Assembly (NCBI GenBank): GCA_014872785.1
Contig: WKFJ01000040.1
Coordinates: 23,479-87,478, forward strand
Origin: Alteromonadaceae bacterium
GTDB lineage: Bacteria > Pseudomonadota > Gammaproteobacteria > Enterobacterales > Alteromonadaceae
Reading direction: 5' to 3'
Length of the DNA: 64,000 bases
Below, piece after piece: positions 10,038 through 18,995 of this stretch; position 1 is the stretch's first letter, and the number at the start of each line of letters is the position of its first letter. The translations under genes and the position numbers were made by a program. The notes under the pieces are model-generated. The model was not told where the DNA came from, did no database searches, and saw only the letters and a list, made by a program, of their open reading frames with translations.

Positions 10038-11318
10038 ATGAAAAGAATACTATTGACGGCTCTTGCAACCCTGCCCTTTTGGGCCTGTGCCAGTGTTGAT
10101 GAAATGGCTGATAAAATTGAGCCCAAAGTTATCGAATGGCGTCATCATCTACATCAGCATCCTGAGCTCTCCAACCGAGAAGTAGAAACGGCTAAATATG
10201 TCGCCGCTTATATGAAAGAATTGGGTTTTGAAGTGCAAACTGGTGTTGCCCTTACTGGGGTAGTGGCTGTTTTAGACAGCGGCAAACCAGGACCAACAGT
10301 GGCGCTACGGGCCGACATGGACGGGCTGCCAGTACTTGAAGACAATGATTTACCGTGGAAGTCGACTGCTCGTGGTGTCTTCAATGGACAAGATGTGCCT
10401 GTAATGCATGCCTGTGGTCACGACACACACGTAGCCATGTTGATGGGGGCGGCAGCTATCTTAGCCGACATGAAAGACCAGCTTCGAGGCCAGGTGAAAT
10501 TCATCTTTCAGCCTGCTGAAGAAGGCGCGCCAGAGGGAGAAGTAGGTGGCGCTGAGATTATGGTGATGGAAGATGTACTAAAAGATCCCGATGTCGATGT
10601 GATCTTTGGTTTGCACATCTGGTCCAAATTGGATGTTGGTACTATCGCTTATCGTGAAGGCGGCATTATGGCCGCGGTTGATCCGTTCAAGCTGGTAGTA
10701 AAGGGTAAGCAAGCGCACGGCGCTTATCCTTGGTTAAGTGTTGACCCTATCGTAACTTCTGCCCAAATTATTATGGGCTTACAGACTATTGTCAGTCGCG
10801 AAATTGAGTTGGTGGAAGATGGCGCCGTGGTTACCGTTGGCTCGATTCACGGCGGCGTGCGCTCAAACATCATTCCTGAAGAAGTTGAAATCGTAGGCAC
10901 CATACGCACGCTCAATGACAAGGCGCGCGACCATATGTACGAAGCGATTCCACGCAAAGTGAAAGCTATTGCTGAGAGCATGGGAGCCGAGGTAGAGATT
11001 ACATTGCCACTGGATTACAACTATCCAGTGACCTACAACGACCCGGAATTAATGCGTGAAATGCTTGATACCGTTATTCGTACTGCCGGCAAAGATAACG
11101 TCGTGAATCGCAAACCTACAACGGGTGCTGAAGATTTTTCTTTCTTCCAAAAAGAAGTACCTGGCTTGTATTTTTTCGTTGGCGGTAAGCCGTTAGATGT
11201 AAAAGCTGAAGATGCACCTGCGCATCACACCCCGTCTTTCTTTGTCCACGACGACGGTATGAAAACAGGCGTGAAGTTACTTACCAATCTCACATTGGAC
11301 TACATGGCGAAAAACTAA
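10038..11318 (+). CDS. Exported M20 family amidohydrolase/peptidase
   Basis: M20D-type metal-dependent amidohydrolase of 426 residues (HipO/AmaA-like; members remove acyl or amino-acid groups from small amides and dipeptides). An N-terminal signal sequence (about residues 1-19, ending ACAS) directs export; WAC is an imperfect lipobox, so signal peptidase I cleavage or lipidation are both possible. Metal-site motifs: RADMDGLP (91-98), HACGHDTH (124-131), FQPAEEG (157-163), GLHIW (191-195) and GAEDFSFF near the C-terminus, with HHTPSFF closing the site. It follows the ATP-grasp gene after a terminator. A role in hydrolysing the product of the neighbouring ligases is possible but unproven, since it is extracytoplasmic and the ligases are not. 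Confidence 0.9.
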   Translation: MKRILLTALATLPFWACASVDEMADKIEPKVIEWRHHLHQHPELSNREVETAKYVAAYMKELGFEVQTGVALTGVVAVLDSGKPGPTVALRADMDGLPVLEDNDLPWKSTARGVFNGQDVPVMHACGHDTHVAMLMGAAAILADMKDQLRGQVKFIFQPAEEGAPEGEVGGAEIMVMEDVLKDPDVDVIFGLHIWSKLDVGTIAYREGGIMAAVDPFKLVVKGKQAHGAYPWLSVDPIVTSAQIIMGLQTIVSREIELVEDGAVVTVGSIHGGVRSNIIPEEVEIVGTIRTLNDKARDHMYEAIPRKVKAIAESMGAEVEITLPLDYNYPVTYNDPELMREMLDTVIRTAGKDNVVNRKPTTGAEDFSFFQKEVPGLYFFVGGKPLDVKAEDAPAHHTPSFFVHDDGMKTGVKLLTNLTLDYMAKN

Positions 11319-11322
11319 ACTA

Positions 11323-11358
11323 AAAAGCTGGCGACTAGAAGGTACGCCAGCTTATTTT
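11323..11358. terminator. Bidirectional intrinsic terminator
   Basis: Perfect nine-base-pair stem AAGCTGGCG (11325-11333) / CGCCAGCTT (11345-11353) between convergent genes; T-rich tract follows on the plus side and a TTTTT run follows on the minus side. Confidence 0.82.
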
Positions 11359-11360
11359 CT

Positions 11361-11795
11361 TCAGTTGGCTGACATTTTGCCGCCGTCATAACTTATCATC
11401 CAACTGACCCCAAATTTGTCTGTAAGCATACCAAATGCCTCTGACCAAAACGTTTCTGCAAGCGGCATCGATATTTCACCATCTAGCGCTAACGCATCAA
11501 AATACTGAGTAGCAAGGCTCGCGCTTTTGACAGAAATTGAAATAGCGAAACCAGTAAAGCTGGTGCTTTGTCCAGATGGGTCGTCACACATCATTAGCTC
11601 TGATTCACCCACTTTTAGCGTAGCGTGCATAATTTTATCTTCTGCGCCAGGCGGGATTTGGCAATTAGGATCGTCACTTTCGGGCATTTCACTAAAATAA
11701 GACTTAAACAATACGTCAGCGTCTAGTTTGTCTTGATAAAACTCAATTGCCTGCTCGCAATTACCGTCATACATGAGGTAGTTAACTAAATTCAT
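11361..11795 (-). CDS. VOC family (PhnB-like) protein
   Basis: Protein of 144 residues of the vicinal-oxygen-chelate superfamily, PhnB-like branch. It starts MNLVNYLMYDGNCEQAIEFY, the typical first beta-alpha unit, and ends with FGVSWMISYDG, the usual PhnB-like end; ELMMCDD sits in the middle. These proteins are small dimers, and the precise reaction is not predictable from sequence. The ATG at 11795 has AGGAG eight bases upstream, so the longer open frame to 11840 is not used. It is a single gene, convergent with the M20 gene and divergent from the DUF885 lipoprotein gene. Confidence 0.85.
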   Translation of the reverse strand: MNLVNYLMYDGNCEQAIEFYQDKLDADVLFKSYFSEMPESDDPNCQIPPGAEDKIMHATLKVGESELMMCDDPSGQSTSFTGFAISISVKSASLATQYFDALALDGEISMPLAETFWSEAFGMLTDKFGVSWMISYDGGKMSAN

Positions 11796-11922
11796 TGCTT
11801 GGCTCCTATTTAAACGTGATAACTCAGTTTCACCTTTCAAGTGTAAAAATTAATGTCAGTTTCATGACAAGTCGTACTAAATGTCACACAATTAAAACTC
11901 TTTCTTTACAGAGTAAAGACTC

Positions 11923-13788
11923 ATGTTGAATAAGTCGTTAGCGTCGATTGCGTTGTCTACCCTATTAATTGCATGTGGCGGAGGTGGTGGCAGTAGTAAT
12001 AGTAATGTTACGCCTGCGCCAACTACACCCTCTACTCCTGCTCCGGCCCCTACAACACCCGTTCTATCAATGGCTGATCAGGATGTAGTATCTGCGTTTG
12101 CTGACGATTTATCGACAATGGATTTGCAAGACATTATTGATGACGCAGTTATCAAAATTGAATTACGCGATCCTGAAAATTTAGTTGCGTTGACGCTGGA
12201 TGATGATTACGGGTTGACTACTGTTGGGCTAACCGATATTTCATATTCGTATGAACTGACAACACTTGCCATGTGGCAAGCTGTATATGACCGATTGCAA
12301 CAACTTGATACCAGTGAATATACACAATCACAGCAGCTCAATTTTGACGTCTTAAGTTGGCTGGCGTTGGAGCAAGCCGAACGGACTGACTTCATTTATT
12401 TTGATTATCAGGCGACTTACTTTCTCACTAGCGTGCCAAGACAAACTCAACGTTTCTTTTCAGATTTACACCCACTTGAAACGGCGCAAGATGCACAAAA
12501 CTACCTGGCTCGTTTAAATCTAGTTTCTGCGAAGATAGGGCAACTTATTGCAAACCTGCAGGAAGCGGAAAGCCAAGGGATAATAGAACCGCAGATTACA
12601 ATGCAGTTTTCGATTGATTTTCATCAACGTATCTTGACTGATGGCATTCAAAGCAATCCGTATTTCAGTAGGTTTAATGAACAAATAGATTCGATAAGCG
12701 ATCTTACTAATGAACAAAAAGCAGCACATCGACAAACCGCTCAAGACATTGTTGAACAAAAGATAAATCCCGCTTATCAACAGTTGATTAATTTACTAAA
12801 TGATCAAATCACCAGAGCACCTGCCCAAATTGGTGTGGGACAGTTCGAGCGAGGTGATGAGTACTACATGCAAAGACTGGGTTTTCATACGACTACAGAC
12901 ATGACACCACAGCAAATACACGATTTGGGCTTACAGGAAGTGGCTCGGATCCAAGAAGAGCTCAATGAGAAATTTGCCAGTTTAGGATACCCACAGAACG
13001 AAACTTTAGAACAGCACTTCAATCGAGTAGCAAGCGACAGTGGGTTTGTCCCTGCCGCAGAAGTTGTTCCTACATATGAAGCGTTAATTGAAGATGCCGA
13101 ATCACGAATGAGCGATTTATTTTCTCGCTTCCCTGTCGCTGAAGTCGCTGTCATAGGTGGAGAGTTCGGAGGTTTTTATATTCGAGCGGCTCTGGATGGC
13201 AGTCGTCCAGGCGCCTTTTATGCGTCTAATATTAGTGACGAACCATACTTTACAATGCCTACTTTGGCGTATCACGAGGCGATGCCCGGTCATCATATGC
13301 AAATAGCCTTGGCACAAGAAACTCAGTTGCCTGACTTTAGGCGTAACTTAAGTGCAACGGGTTACATAGAAGGTTGGGGTCTGTATGCGGAGTATTTGGC
13401 TGGTGAATATGGTTGGTATGAAAATGACATATACGGTGATATCGGTAGGCTAAACTTTGAAATACTGCGCGCAGCAAGACTCGTTGTTGATACCGGTATT
13501 CACGCTTTCGGATGGAGTTTTCAAGAAGCGAGTGAATATTTTCAGCAAAATGTAGGGGTATCGATTGGCTCGGCACAGTCGAATATTGCTCGTTACAGCA
13601 TTTATACTGGCCAGGCGACGGCCTACATGATTGGCATGTTGAAGCTGATTGAACTTAGAGAATTGATGCGTGATGCCCAAGGGGCGGAATTTGATATCAA
13701 ACGGTTCCATGACTTGGTTCTGGATAATGGTGCGATGCCGTTGTCTTTATTGGAAACAAACGTCCAGCTTGCCATTGGCAGTGACTAA
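11923..13788 (+). CDS. DUF885 family lipoprotein, putative zinc peptidase
   Basis: Second DUF885 protein of the window, 621 residues. The signal peptide ends in a lipobox LLIAC, followed by a low-complexity linker of Gly, Ser, Thr and Pro (about residues 19-48) typical of Alteromonadales surface or periplasmic lipoproteins. The metal motif HEAMPGHH lies at residues 451-458 and EGWGLY begins at E483, the same arrangement as in the first copy (HEGVPGHH, EGWALY). Substrate unknown. The start ATG at 11923 is the one that gives the signal peptide. The two copies share the catalytic C-terminal half but have different anchors, so they are old paralogues rather than a recent duplication. Confidence 0.87.
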   Translation: MLNKSLASIALSTLLIACGGGGGSSNSNVTPAPTTPSTPAPAPTTPVLSMADQDVVSAFADDLSTMDLQDIIDDAVIKIELRDPENLVALTLDDDYGLTTVGLTDISYSYELTTLAMWQAVYDRLQQLDTSEYTQSQQLNFDVLSWLALEQAERTDFIYFDYQATYFLTSVPRQTQRFFSDLHPLETAQDAQNYLARLNLVSAKIGQLIANLQEAESQGIIEPQITMQFSIDFHQRILTDGIQSNPYFSRFNEQIDSISDLTNEQKAAHRQTAQDIVEQKINPAYQQLINLLNDQITRAPAQIGVGQFERGDEYYMQRLGFHTTTDMTPQQIHDLGLQEVARIQEELNEKFASLGYPQNETLEQHFNRVASDSGFVPAAEVVPTYEALIEDAESRMSDLFSRFPVAEVAVIGGEFGGFYIRAALDGSRPGAFYASNISDEPYFTMPTLAYHEAMPGHHMQIALAQETQLPDFRRNLSATGYIEGWGLYAEYLAGEYGWYENDIYGDIGRLNFEILRAARLVVDTGIHAFGWSFQEASEYFQQNVGVSIGSAQSNIARYSIYTGQATAYMIGMLKLIELRELMRDAQGAEFDIKRFHDLVLDNGAMPLSLLETNVQLAIGSD

Positions 13789-13813
13789 TACTTAATCTTT
13801 AGGCGAAAATAGA

Positions 13814-14371
13814 TTATTCAGACGGATGGGTATAATTCAGAGCGAGTAAATACTCGCCAAAATAATCAGCTGTTTTATCTTGCAACCCTAAATGCGTTAG
13901 TGAAATGCCAAGACTTTTACTAAGACCGCTGGCAAACAAGCGTCGATAATAAGGTAGGCTGTCTATAAAACTGGGAAATAATTCGCTGAGTGGCCTACCA
14001 GACTTCATGTGTTGTTCGAAACCCTCGTAAAAAGCCTGTAAGTGATGTCTTGCGGCGTTGCTCAGTGAATTATCGAAATTTATATTCCACGTTAAATCCT
14101 CCTTTAGGCGACAGCTACCAATAAAGCTAACTGACTTTCTTTGCAATTTCTCCGGTTCAATAAGGCTCATTCTCAACTCTTCATTCCACCAATATAGATA
14201 GTAGTGCTTATCTACCACTGGTTTGAAAGAAAAAGACGCGCTCAGTACCAAGCTTGAGGAAAAGTAATCAATAACGATTTGTTTTGCTGGTTTTTCGGCC
14301 AGAATGGGCTGTGGATACCAGTGGTTTACTAGCAAATCGGTTCCTTTTCCCTGGGGATTGGCAATTTTCAT
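13814..14371 (-). CDS. DUF2452 domain-containing protein
   Basis: Soluble protein of 185 residues recognised as DUF2452 from the N-terminal NPQGKGTDLLVNHWYP and the central IVIDYFSSSLVLSASFSFKP (both family landmarks), then YYLYWWNEE. Function is unknown; the family also occurs in eukaryotes. No signal peptide or membrane segment. The gene stands alone, convergent with the DUF885 lipoprotein gene (25-base gap) and divergent from fadE. Confidence 0.8.
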   Translation of the reverse strand: MKIANPQGKGTDLLVNHWYPQPILAEKPAKQIVIDYFSSSLVLSASFSFKPVVDKHYYLYWWNEELRMSLIEPEKLQRKSVSFIGSCRLKEDLTWNINFDNSLSNAARHHLQAFYEGFEQHMKSGRPLSELFPSFIDSLPYYRRLFASGLSKSLGISLTHLGLQDKTADYFGEYLLALNYTHPSE

Positions 14372-14558
14372 ACTCAGAATTTAACTCAAATTTTAGTTTT
14401 ACTACGTATTTATGACTGCACTGGATTATCTAGGCACAAAATTCTAATTTGTTAAATTTGCGTTAAAAATACCTTGTAGATCAGCCAACTAGCGAATGCA
14501 ACTAAATAACGAACTGTTCATTTTTACAACAATTTCTTAAAAAATTTGTTAAAAACTT

Positions 14559-14587
14559 TTGATCTAAACAACTGTTTGAATCATAAT
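14559..14587 (+). promoter_or_regulatory. fadE promoter overlapped by a PsrA-like operator
   Basis: A sigma70-like promoter: TTGATC (14559-14564), 17-base spacer, CATAAT (14582-14587), 23 bases before the fadE ATG. The spacer is filled by an interrupted palindrome at 14561-14582, with perfect core arms AAACA and TGTTT around two bases and outer GAT/ATC. The right half GTTTGAA matches the half site known for PsrA, the TetR-type regulator of fatty-acid degradation in Shewanella and Alteromonadales. Position between -35 and -10 implies repression. Inferred from pattern only. Confidence 0.65.
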
Positions 14588-14610
14588 TATCCCAACTGGT
14601 CAGATGTCAG

Positions 14611-16872
14611 ATGAGTAAAGATATGAGTCTACGTACAAGCTTAAAAAAAGTATTACCACCTATTTCTGTGACAGAACAGGAAGCATTGGATGCAGGTGAT
14701 GTATGGCTGGAAGCTTCAATTTACCGTGGTAAGCCGGACATGCAGGCACTTAGAAATGTGCCAAAAGCAAAGTTGTCGGCTGATGAGCAGGCGTTTGTTG
14801 ACGGCCCGCTGAAACAATTGATCGATATGATCGATGACTACTCGTTGCAAAATGAAACCCACATTCCTCAGCACATGATTGATTTCATGGGCAAAAATAA
14901 ATTCTTCGCTTTAATTATCCCCAAAGCGTTTGGTGGTCTTGAGTTCAGCCCATATGCAAACTCAACCATCGTATCGATGATAGCAACCAAGAGTTGTGCG
15001 ATTGCGGTAACCGTAATGGTGCCAAACTCGTTAGGTCCAGGTGAACTGTTGATGCACTATGGCACTAAAGAGCAACAGGAGCACTGGTTACCTAAGCTTG
15101 CTGTAGGTCAAGATATTCCTTGTTTCGCACTTACTGGCCCAGACGCAGGTTCTGATGCTGGCGCGATCCCTGATGCAGGCATCGTGACCAAAGGCGAATG
15201 GGAAGGCCAAGAAGTTATTGGTTTAACCGTTTCTTGGGATAAGCGATATATAACATTAGCACCAATCGCTACCGTACTTGGTCTTGCTTTTAAAGTGTTT
15301 GATCCAGAAGGATTACTCGGCGGCGAAAAAGAACTAGGTATTACGTGCGCACTAATTCCTAAATCACACCCAGGTGTTGAGTTGGGTAACCGTCATGATC
15401 CTATGGGCATGCGCTTCTACAACGGTACAACACGCGGTAACAATGTTTTCATTCCAATGGACTTTATCATTGGCGGTCAAAAGAATATTGGTCGTGGCTG
15501 GCAGATGCTTGTTAGTTGTCTGGGTGCAGGTCGTGGTATCTCACTTCCAGCATTAGGTACAGCTACCGCTCAAGCAGCATATAAAGCGGCAACCGAATAT
15601 TCATTTGTACGTGAACAATTTGGTGTGCCAATTGGTCGATTCGAAGGTATCCAAGAGAAGCTCGCGGATATGGCTGGCAAAACCTTCCTTCTTGAAGCGT
15701 CGCGCGAACTTACGACAGAAGGTCTTGGCCTTGGGCTTAAGCCTTCAGTGGTTACCGCTATTGCGAAGTACCACATGACTGAATTAGGTCGTGACGTGTT
15801 GACCCAAGCTATGGATGTACAAGCCGGTAAAGCGATACAAGGTGGTCCGCAAAACACGTTGGGCAATGCCTACAAAGCCCAGCCAATTGCAATTACGGTT
15901 GAAGGTGCAAACATCTTAACCCGAAACCTGATGATCTTCGGTCAAGGTGCAATGCGTTGTCACCCGTTCTTGAAAGATTTGGTAGACCTTATTCACAGCA
16001 ATGACAAAAAAGCAAACTCTGCTTTCAACAGCATGCTAGCAAGTACTGTTGGCTACAGTGTTAAGAATGCTTTCCGCAGCTTGTTCAAGAGTTACTTACC
16101 AATGGTGCGCGGTACAAGCTCCAAACTTGCGGAAGTAAGACCTTACGAGAAGCGTTTGAATAAATTGTCTTCAAACCTAGCAACATTAGCTGACTTGGCG
16201 CTATTGGTACTAGCAGGTGACTTGAAAAAAGCGGAACTATTGTCAGCTCGTTTGGGTGATATGATCAGCTACAGCTACATGGCAATGGCTGCAATTCGCT
16301 ACTACGAATTGAAAGTGTCAGACGCACAGCGTGCAGAAGCGAAGCCTTACTTCGAATACGCTATTCAGTGGTCTTTGCAACAAGCTGAAGAAGCCTTGTC
16401 TGGATTCGTTGCGAACTTCCCGAACACGCCTGTTCGTGGCTTAATGCGCTTATTAACTAAGACATACAGCAACAGCAACAAAGCCATTTCTGACGACTTA
16501 CGTCGTGAGCTAGCAGAAGCGAGTATGAATAATTGTCAGTTCAAGAACCAGATTACTAACCTAGTACAAGTAACACCTGGCGATGGTCATGACATTAACT
16601 ACCAAGCATTTATTGCAAAACACACTGTAATGCCTATTTTGCGTACTATTCAAAAATCATTGCGCAAAAATCCAGTTAACCCAACGTTGAATTTCAACGA
16701 ATTGGTAGCTGAGCTGCAAAAACGTGGTGATTTGAATCAAACAGAAGTAGATGCAGTACTTGATTACAACGAGAAGCGCAGAATTGCAGTGCGCGTTGAT
16801 GAGTACGACTTCGACCTAAATCTGATTGAAGATGGTGCAGAAGTGCCTATGGAACACAAACCTGCAGCATAA
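14611..16872 (+). CDS. fadE: Acyl-CoA dehydrogenase FadE
   Basis: FAD-dependent acyl-CoA dehydrogenase for the first step of fatty-acid beta-oxidation. At 753 residues it is the long FadE type (E. coli about 814), with an N-terminal helical domain (about 60-180, including MVPNSLGPGELLMHYGT), the middle beta domain (CFALTGPDAGSDAG...), a C-terminal helical domain (VREQFGVPIGRFEGIQ, AKYHMTELGRDVLTQAMD) and the FadE-specific DUF1974 tail from about residue 480. It is monocistronic between its own promoter and a strong terminator. Control by acyl-CoA through a PsrA-like regulator is suggested by the operator in its promoter. Confidence 0.95.
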   Translation: MSKDMSLRTSLKKVLPPISVTEQEALDAGDVWLEASIYRGKPDMQALRNVPKAKLSADEQAFVDGPLKQLIDMIDDYSLQNETHIPQHMIDFMGKNKFFALIIPKAFGGLEFSPYANSTIVSMIATKSCAIAVTVMVPNSLGPGELLMHYGTKEQQEHWLPKLAVGQDIPCFALTGPDAGSDAGAIPDAGIVTKGEWEGQEVIGLTVSWDKRYITLAPIATVLGLAFKVFDPEGLLGGEKELGITCALIPKSHPGVELGNRHDPMGMRFYNGTTRGNNVFIPMDFIIGGQKNIGRGWQMLVSCLGAGRGISLPALGTATAQAAYKAATEYSFVREQFGVPIGRFEGIQEKLADMAGKTFLLEASRELTTEGLGLGLKPSVVTAIAKYHMTELGRDVLTQAMDVQAGKAIQGGPQNTLGNAYKAQPIAITVEGANILTRNLMIFGQGAMRCHPFLKDLVDLIHSNDKKANSAFNSMLASTVGYSVKNAFRSLFKSYLPMVRGTSSKLAEVRPYEKRLNKLSSNLATLADLALLVLAGDLKKAELLSARLGDMISYSYMAMAAIRYYELKVSDAQRAEAKPYFEYAIQWSLQQAEEALSGFVANFPNTPVRGLMRLLTKTYSNSNKAISDDLRRELAEASMNNCQFKNQITNLVQVTPGDGHDINYQAFIAKHTVMPILRTIQKSLRKNPVNPTLNFNELVAELQKRGDLNQTEVDAVLDYNEKRRIAVRVDEYDFDLNLIEDGAEVPMEHKPAA

Positions 16873-16894
16873 ACGCACAAAGTATTGAATGTTG

Positions 16895-16924
16895 AAAAGA
16901 GCGGCTATAGCCGCTCTTTTTTTG
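16895..16924 (+). terminator. Rho-independent terminator of fadE
   Basis: Perfect 11-base-pair stem AAAAGAGCGGC / GCCGCTCTTTT with a four-base loop and a following T run, 22 bases after the fadE stop. Confidence 0.92.
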
Positions 16925-17004
16925 TCTTAAATTAGAGCCCTTATGAGCTAACCGCGTGCTGATCACGTAATATTTTTATTACTGTTATTTTTGATTGCGA
17001 CCTT

Positions 17005-17769
17005 ATGTTAGACAAAAGTTATTTATCCGGCCTCGAACGTCAGTCCAGTGGCAATTATTCTGAGGCAGAAATTGCGCGTTTTGATAGCTTTGCAGAGGCC
17101 TGGTGGGATCCAAATGGTGCCTACAAGCGCGTATTAGATTTTAATGCTATGCGCTGGTCAGTGATAGAAAAGTGGGTGCTGAATCATTTCAATAGAGAGC
17201 GTGATTTGTCGGGGTTGTCTGTACTCGATATTGGCTGTGGTGGTGGATTGTTATGTGAACCGTTTGCCCGGTTAGGCGCTGCCGTAACTGGTATTGATGC
17301 TAGCGAGATGAGTGTTGAAGTGGCTAAACGGCATGCGTTGAAGTCGGCTTTGGATATTAACTATCAACATTGCTTATCAGGTGTGTTGGTTGAGCAACAA
17401 CAGCAGTTTGATATCGTGATCAACACTGAAGTGATAGAGCATGTACCAGATCAAGCCGGGCTTGCGCAAGAATGCTGTGAATTACTCAAACCAGGGGGTG
17501 CCCTAGTTATGGGTACTTTAAATCGCACTATCAAATCTTTTGCGTTTGCTATTGTAGGTGCTGAATATGTACTTAAATTGCTACCCAAAGGCACCCATGA
17601 ATGGCGTTATTTCGTTAAGCCCAGTGAGTTGACTCAGTGGCTAAACGAAAGCAAATTAGAGGTGTCAGAGCAAGTAGGTGTTGCATTTAACCCTGTTACC
17701 AAACGCTGGCGTGAAACCCAAGATATGTCGGTCAATTATTTGTTATTGGCAACAAAGAGAGAGAACTGA
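17005..17769 (+). CDS. ubiG: Ubiquinone biosynthesis O-methyltransferase UbiG
   Basis: SAM-dependent methyltransferase of 254 residues that makes both O-methylations in ubiquinone synthesis. The SAM motif VLDIGCGGGLLCEPFARLG and the following GIDAS are intact, as is the substrate-side RFDSFAEAWWDPNG near the N-terminus and VKPSEL plus FNPVTKRW near the C-terminus. The segment NRTIKSFAFAIVGAEYV and the WDPNG motif read more like alphaproteobacterial UbiG than the usual gammaproteobacterial form (NRNGKSWLMAVVGAEYI in E. coli), hinting at transfer or a divergent paralogue. No strong ribosome-binding site precedes the ATG. Confidence 0.9.
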   Translation: MLDKSYLSGLERQSSGNYSEAEIARFDSFAEAWWDPNGAYKRVLDFNAMRWSVIEKWVLNHFNRERDLSGLSVLDIGCGGGLLCEPFARLGAAVTGIDASEMSVEVAKRHALKSALDINYQHCLSGVLVEQQQQFDIVINTEVIEHVPDQAGLAQECCELLKPGGALVMGTLNRTIKSFAFAIVGAEYVLKLLPKGTHEWRYFVKPSELTQWLNESKLEVSEQVGVAFNPVTKRWRETQDMSVNYLLLATKREN

Positions 17770-17926
17770 ACTTTTAGATGAGAAAAAGGACAATTGGGCT
17801 TCGTAATTTGTCTTCGTTCATGTAGTCTTACTTTTTCTAAGGATATTGACTAACAAAAGCGCGACAAACGCGTATGTCACTCAGGACGAACAATAACAAA
17901 AATATAATGTTCCTTGGTGTATCAGT

Positions 17927-18991
17927 GTGCAGAGCCCAAAAAATAATTCGTTAGTAGTAGGACTGGCCTTTAGCAGTCTAGTCTTCACCACGTGCACAAC
18001 AGCACAAACCACGCCCTCCGAGTTCGCAGAGTTAAGTTTGCAAGACTTGTTTCAACTATCCACAGACGAACAAACGGAATCCGCCAACAAATGGAGTTGG
18101 ACCCTGCAGTTACGGTCTGTTGAGTACGATGGTTATCTCGATGGCAGCGATAAGTTATCACTGGATGAGGTCTTGTTTGTACCAGGTAGTGAAAATCGCA
18201 CTAACAAAAACTTTCCTGTGGTGCCAACCGTTATTACCCAAGATGTCACCTTATTCGGGTTAAATTACCAAATAAATCAGGAATGGCACGCGCAAGTAAG
18301 AATACCTTACATTCAACAAGCGACAGATCATATTTCCATTGTACCCGGCTACGATGAGTTTTTGATTAAATCCTCAGGTGTCGGCGATATTGTACTAAGC
18401 GCCAGATGCCAGTTTTCAACTACCACTAATGGCCAATGGTGGCTAACCGCTGGGTTGAGCTTGCCCACCGGCTCCATTGACGAACGAGGCGATACACCGC
18501 GCGCACCAGGCGATCAACAGCTGCCCTATACCATGCAATTAGGCTCCGGTACTTATGATTTGCCTGTAGAGCTTCAGTATCATCATTTGGGAAAACTCGA
18601 TTATACCATTGCACTGAGTGCCACTTTTCGCACTGGACAAAACGACCGCGATTATCGCTTGGGTAATCGTTACGCATTACACGCTAAGTTCAATTGGTCT
18701 GTGTCAGATACAGTGGGTACTTTTTGGGGAACCGATGTCATTTACAGTGACTCTATTAAAGGACGCGATGAGGAACTGCTAGTACCGCAAACATTCCCTT
18801 ATCCGGCAAGTATTACCAATCCCGATTTGTATGGCGGTAGCAAAGTAATTGTTAGGGCGGGATTTAACTGGTCTTTTGTAGAGGAGTATCAGTTGGCTTT
18901 TGAATATGGCAAACCGCTGTATCAGAATTTAAATGGGCCACAGCCCAGAGAACGTTGGCGAACAGGACTTACTTTGAGCAAGTCGCTGTAA
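17927..18991 (+). CDS. Outer-membrane beta-barrel protein, transporter-like
   Basis: Protein of 354 residues starting at a GTG, with a hydrophobic signal sequence (about residues 8-27, ending AQTTP). The mature part alternates short aromatic-rich strands (WSWTLQLRS, WWLTAGLSLPTG, YTIALSATFRTG, FNWSFVEEYQLAFEYG), the pattern of an outer-membrane beta-barrel like those annotated MetA-pathway/transporter-type proteins. Exact role unknown. It ends five bases before a YfiR-like gene that overlaps a GGDEF-EAL gene, so the three form one operon. In the related Yfi system the outer-membrane partner is an OmpA-like lipoprotein (YfiB); this barrel is not YfiB. The start codon is uncertain because no ATG precedes the signal sequence in frame. 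Confidence 0.7.
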   Translation: MQSPKNNSLVVGLAFSSLVFTTCTTAQTTPSEFAELSLQDLFQLSTDEQTESANKWSWTLQLRSVEYDGYLDGSDKLSLDEVLFVPGSENRTNKNFPVVPTVITQDVTLFGLNYQINQEWHAQVRIPYIQQATDHISIVPGYDEFLIKSSGVGDIVLSARCQFSTTTNGQWWLTAGLSLPTGSIDERGDTPRAPGDQQLPYTMQLGSGTYDLPVELQYHHLGKLDYTIALSATFRTGQNDRDYRLGNRYALHAKFNWSVSDTVGTFWGTDVIYSDSIKGRDEELLVPQTFPYPASITNPDLYGGSKVIVRAGFNWSFVEEYQLAFEYGKPLYQNLNGPQPRERWRTGLTLSKSL

Positions 18992-18995
18992 CACT

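Noticed and set aside
14594..14610. FadR-like site AACTGGTC before fadE
   Set aside because: Only the left half matches; the right half does not, and the PsrA-like palindrome within the promoter explains control better.
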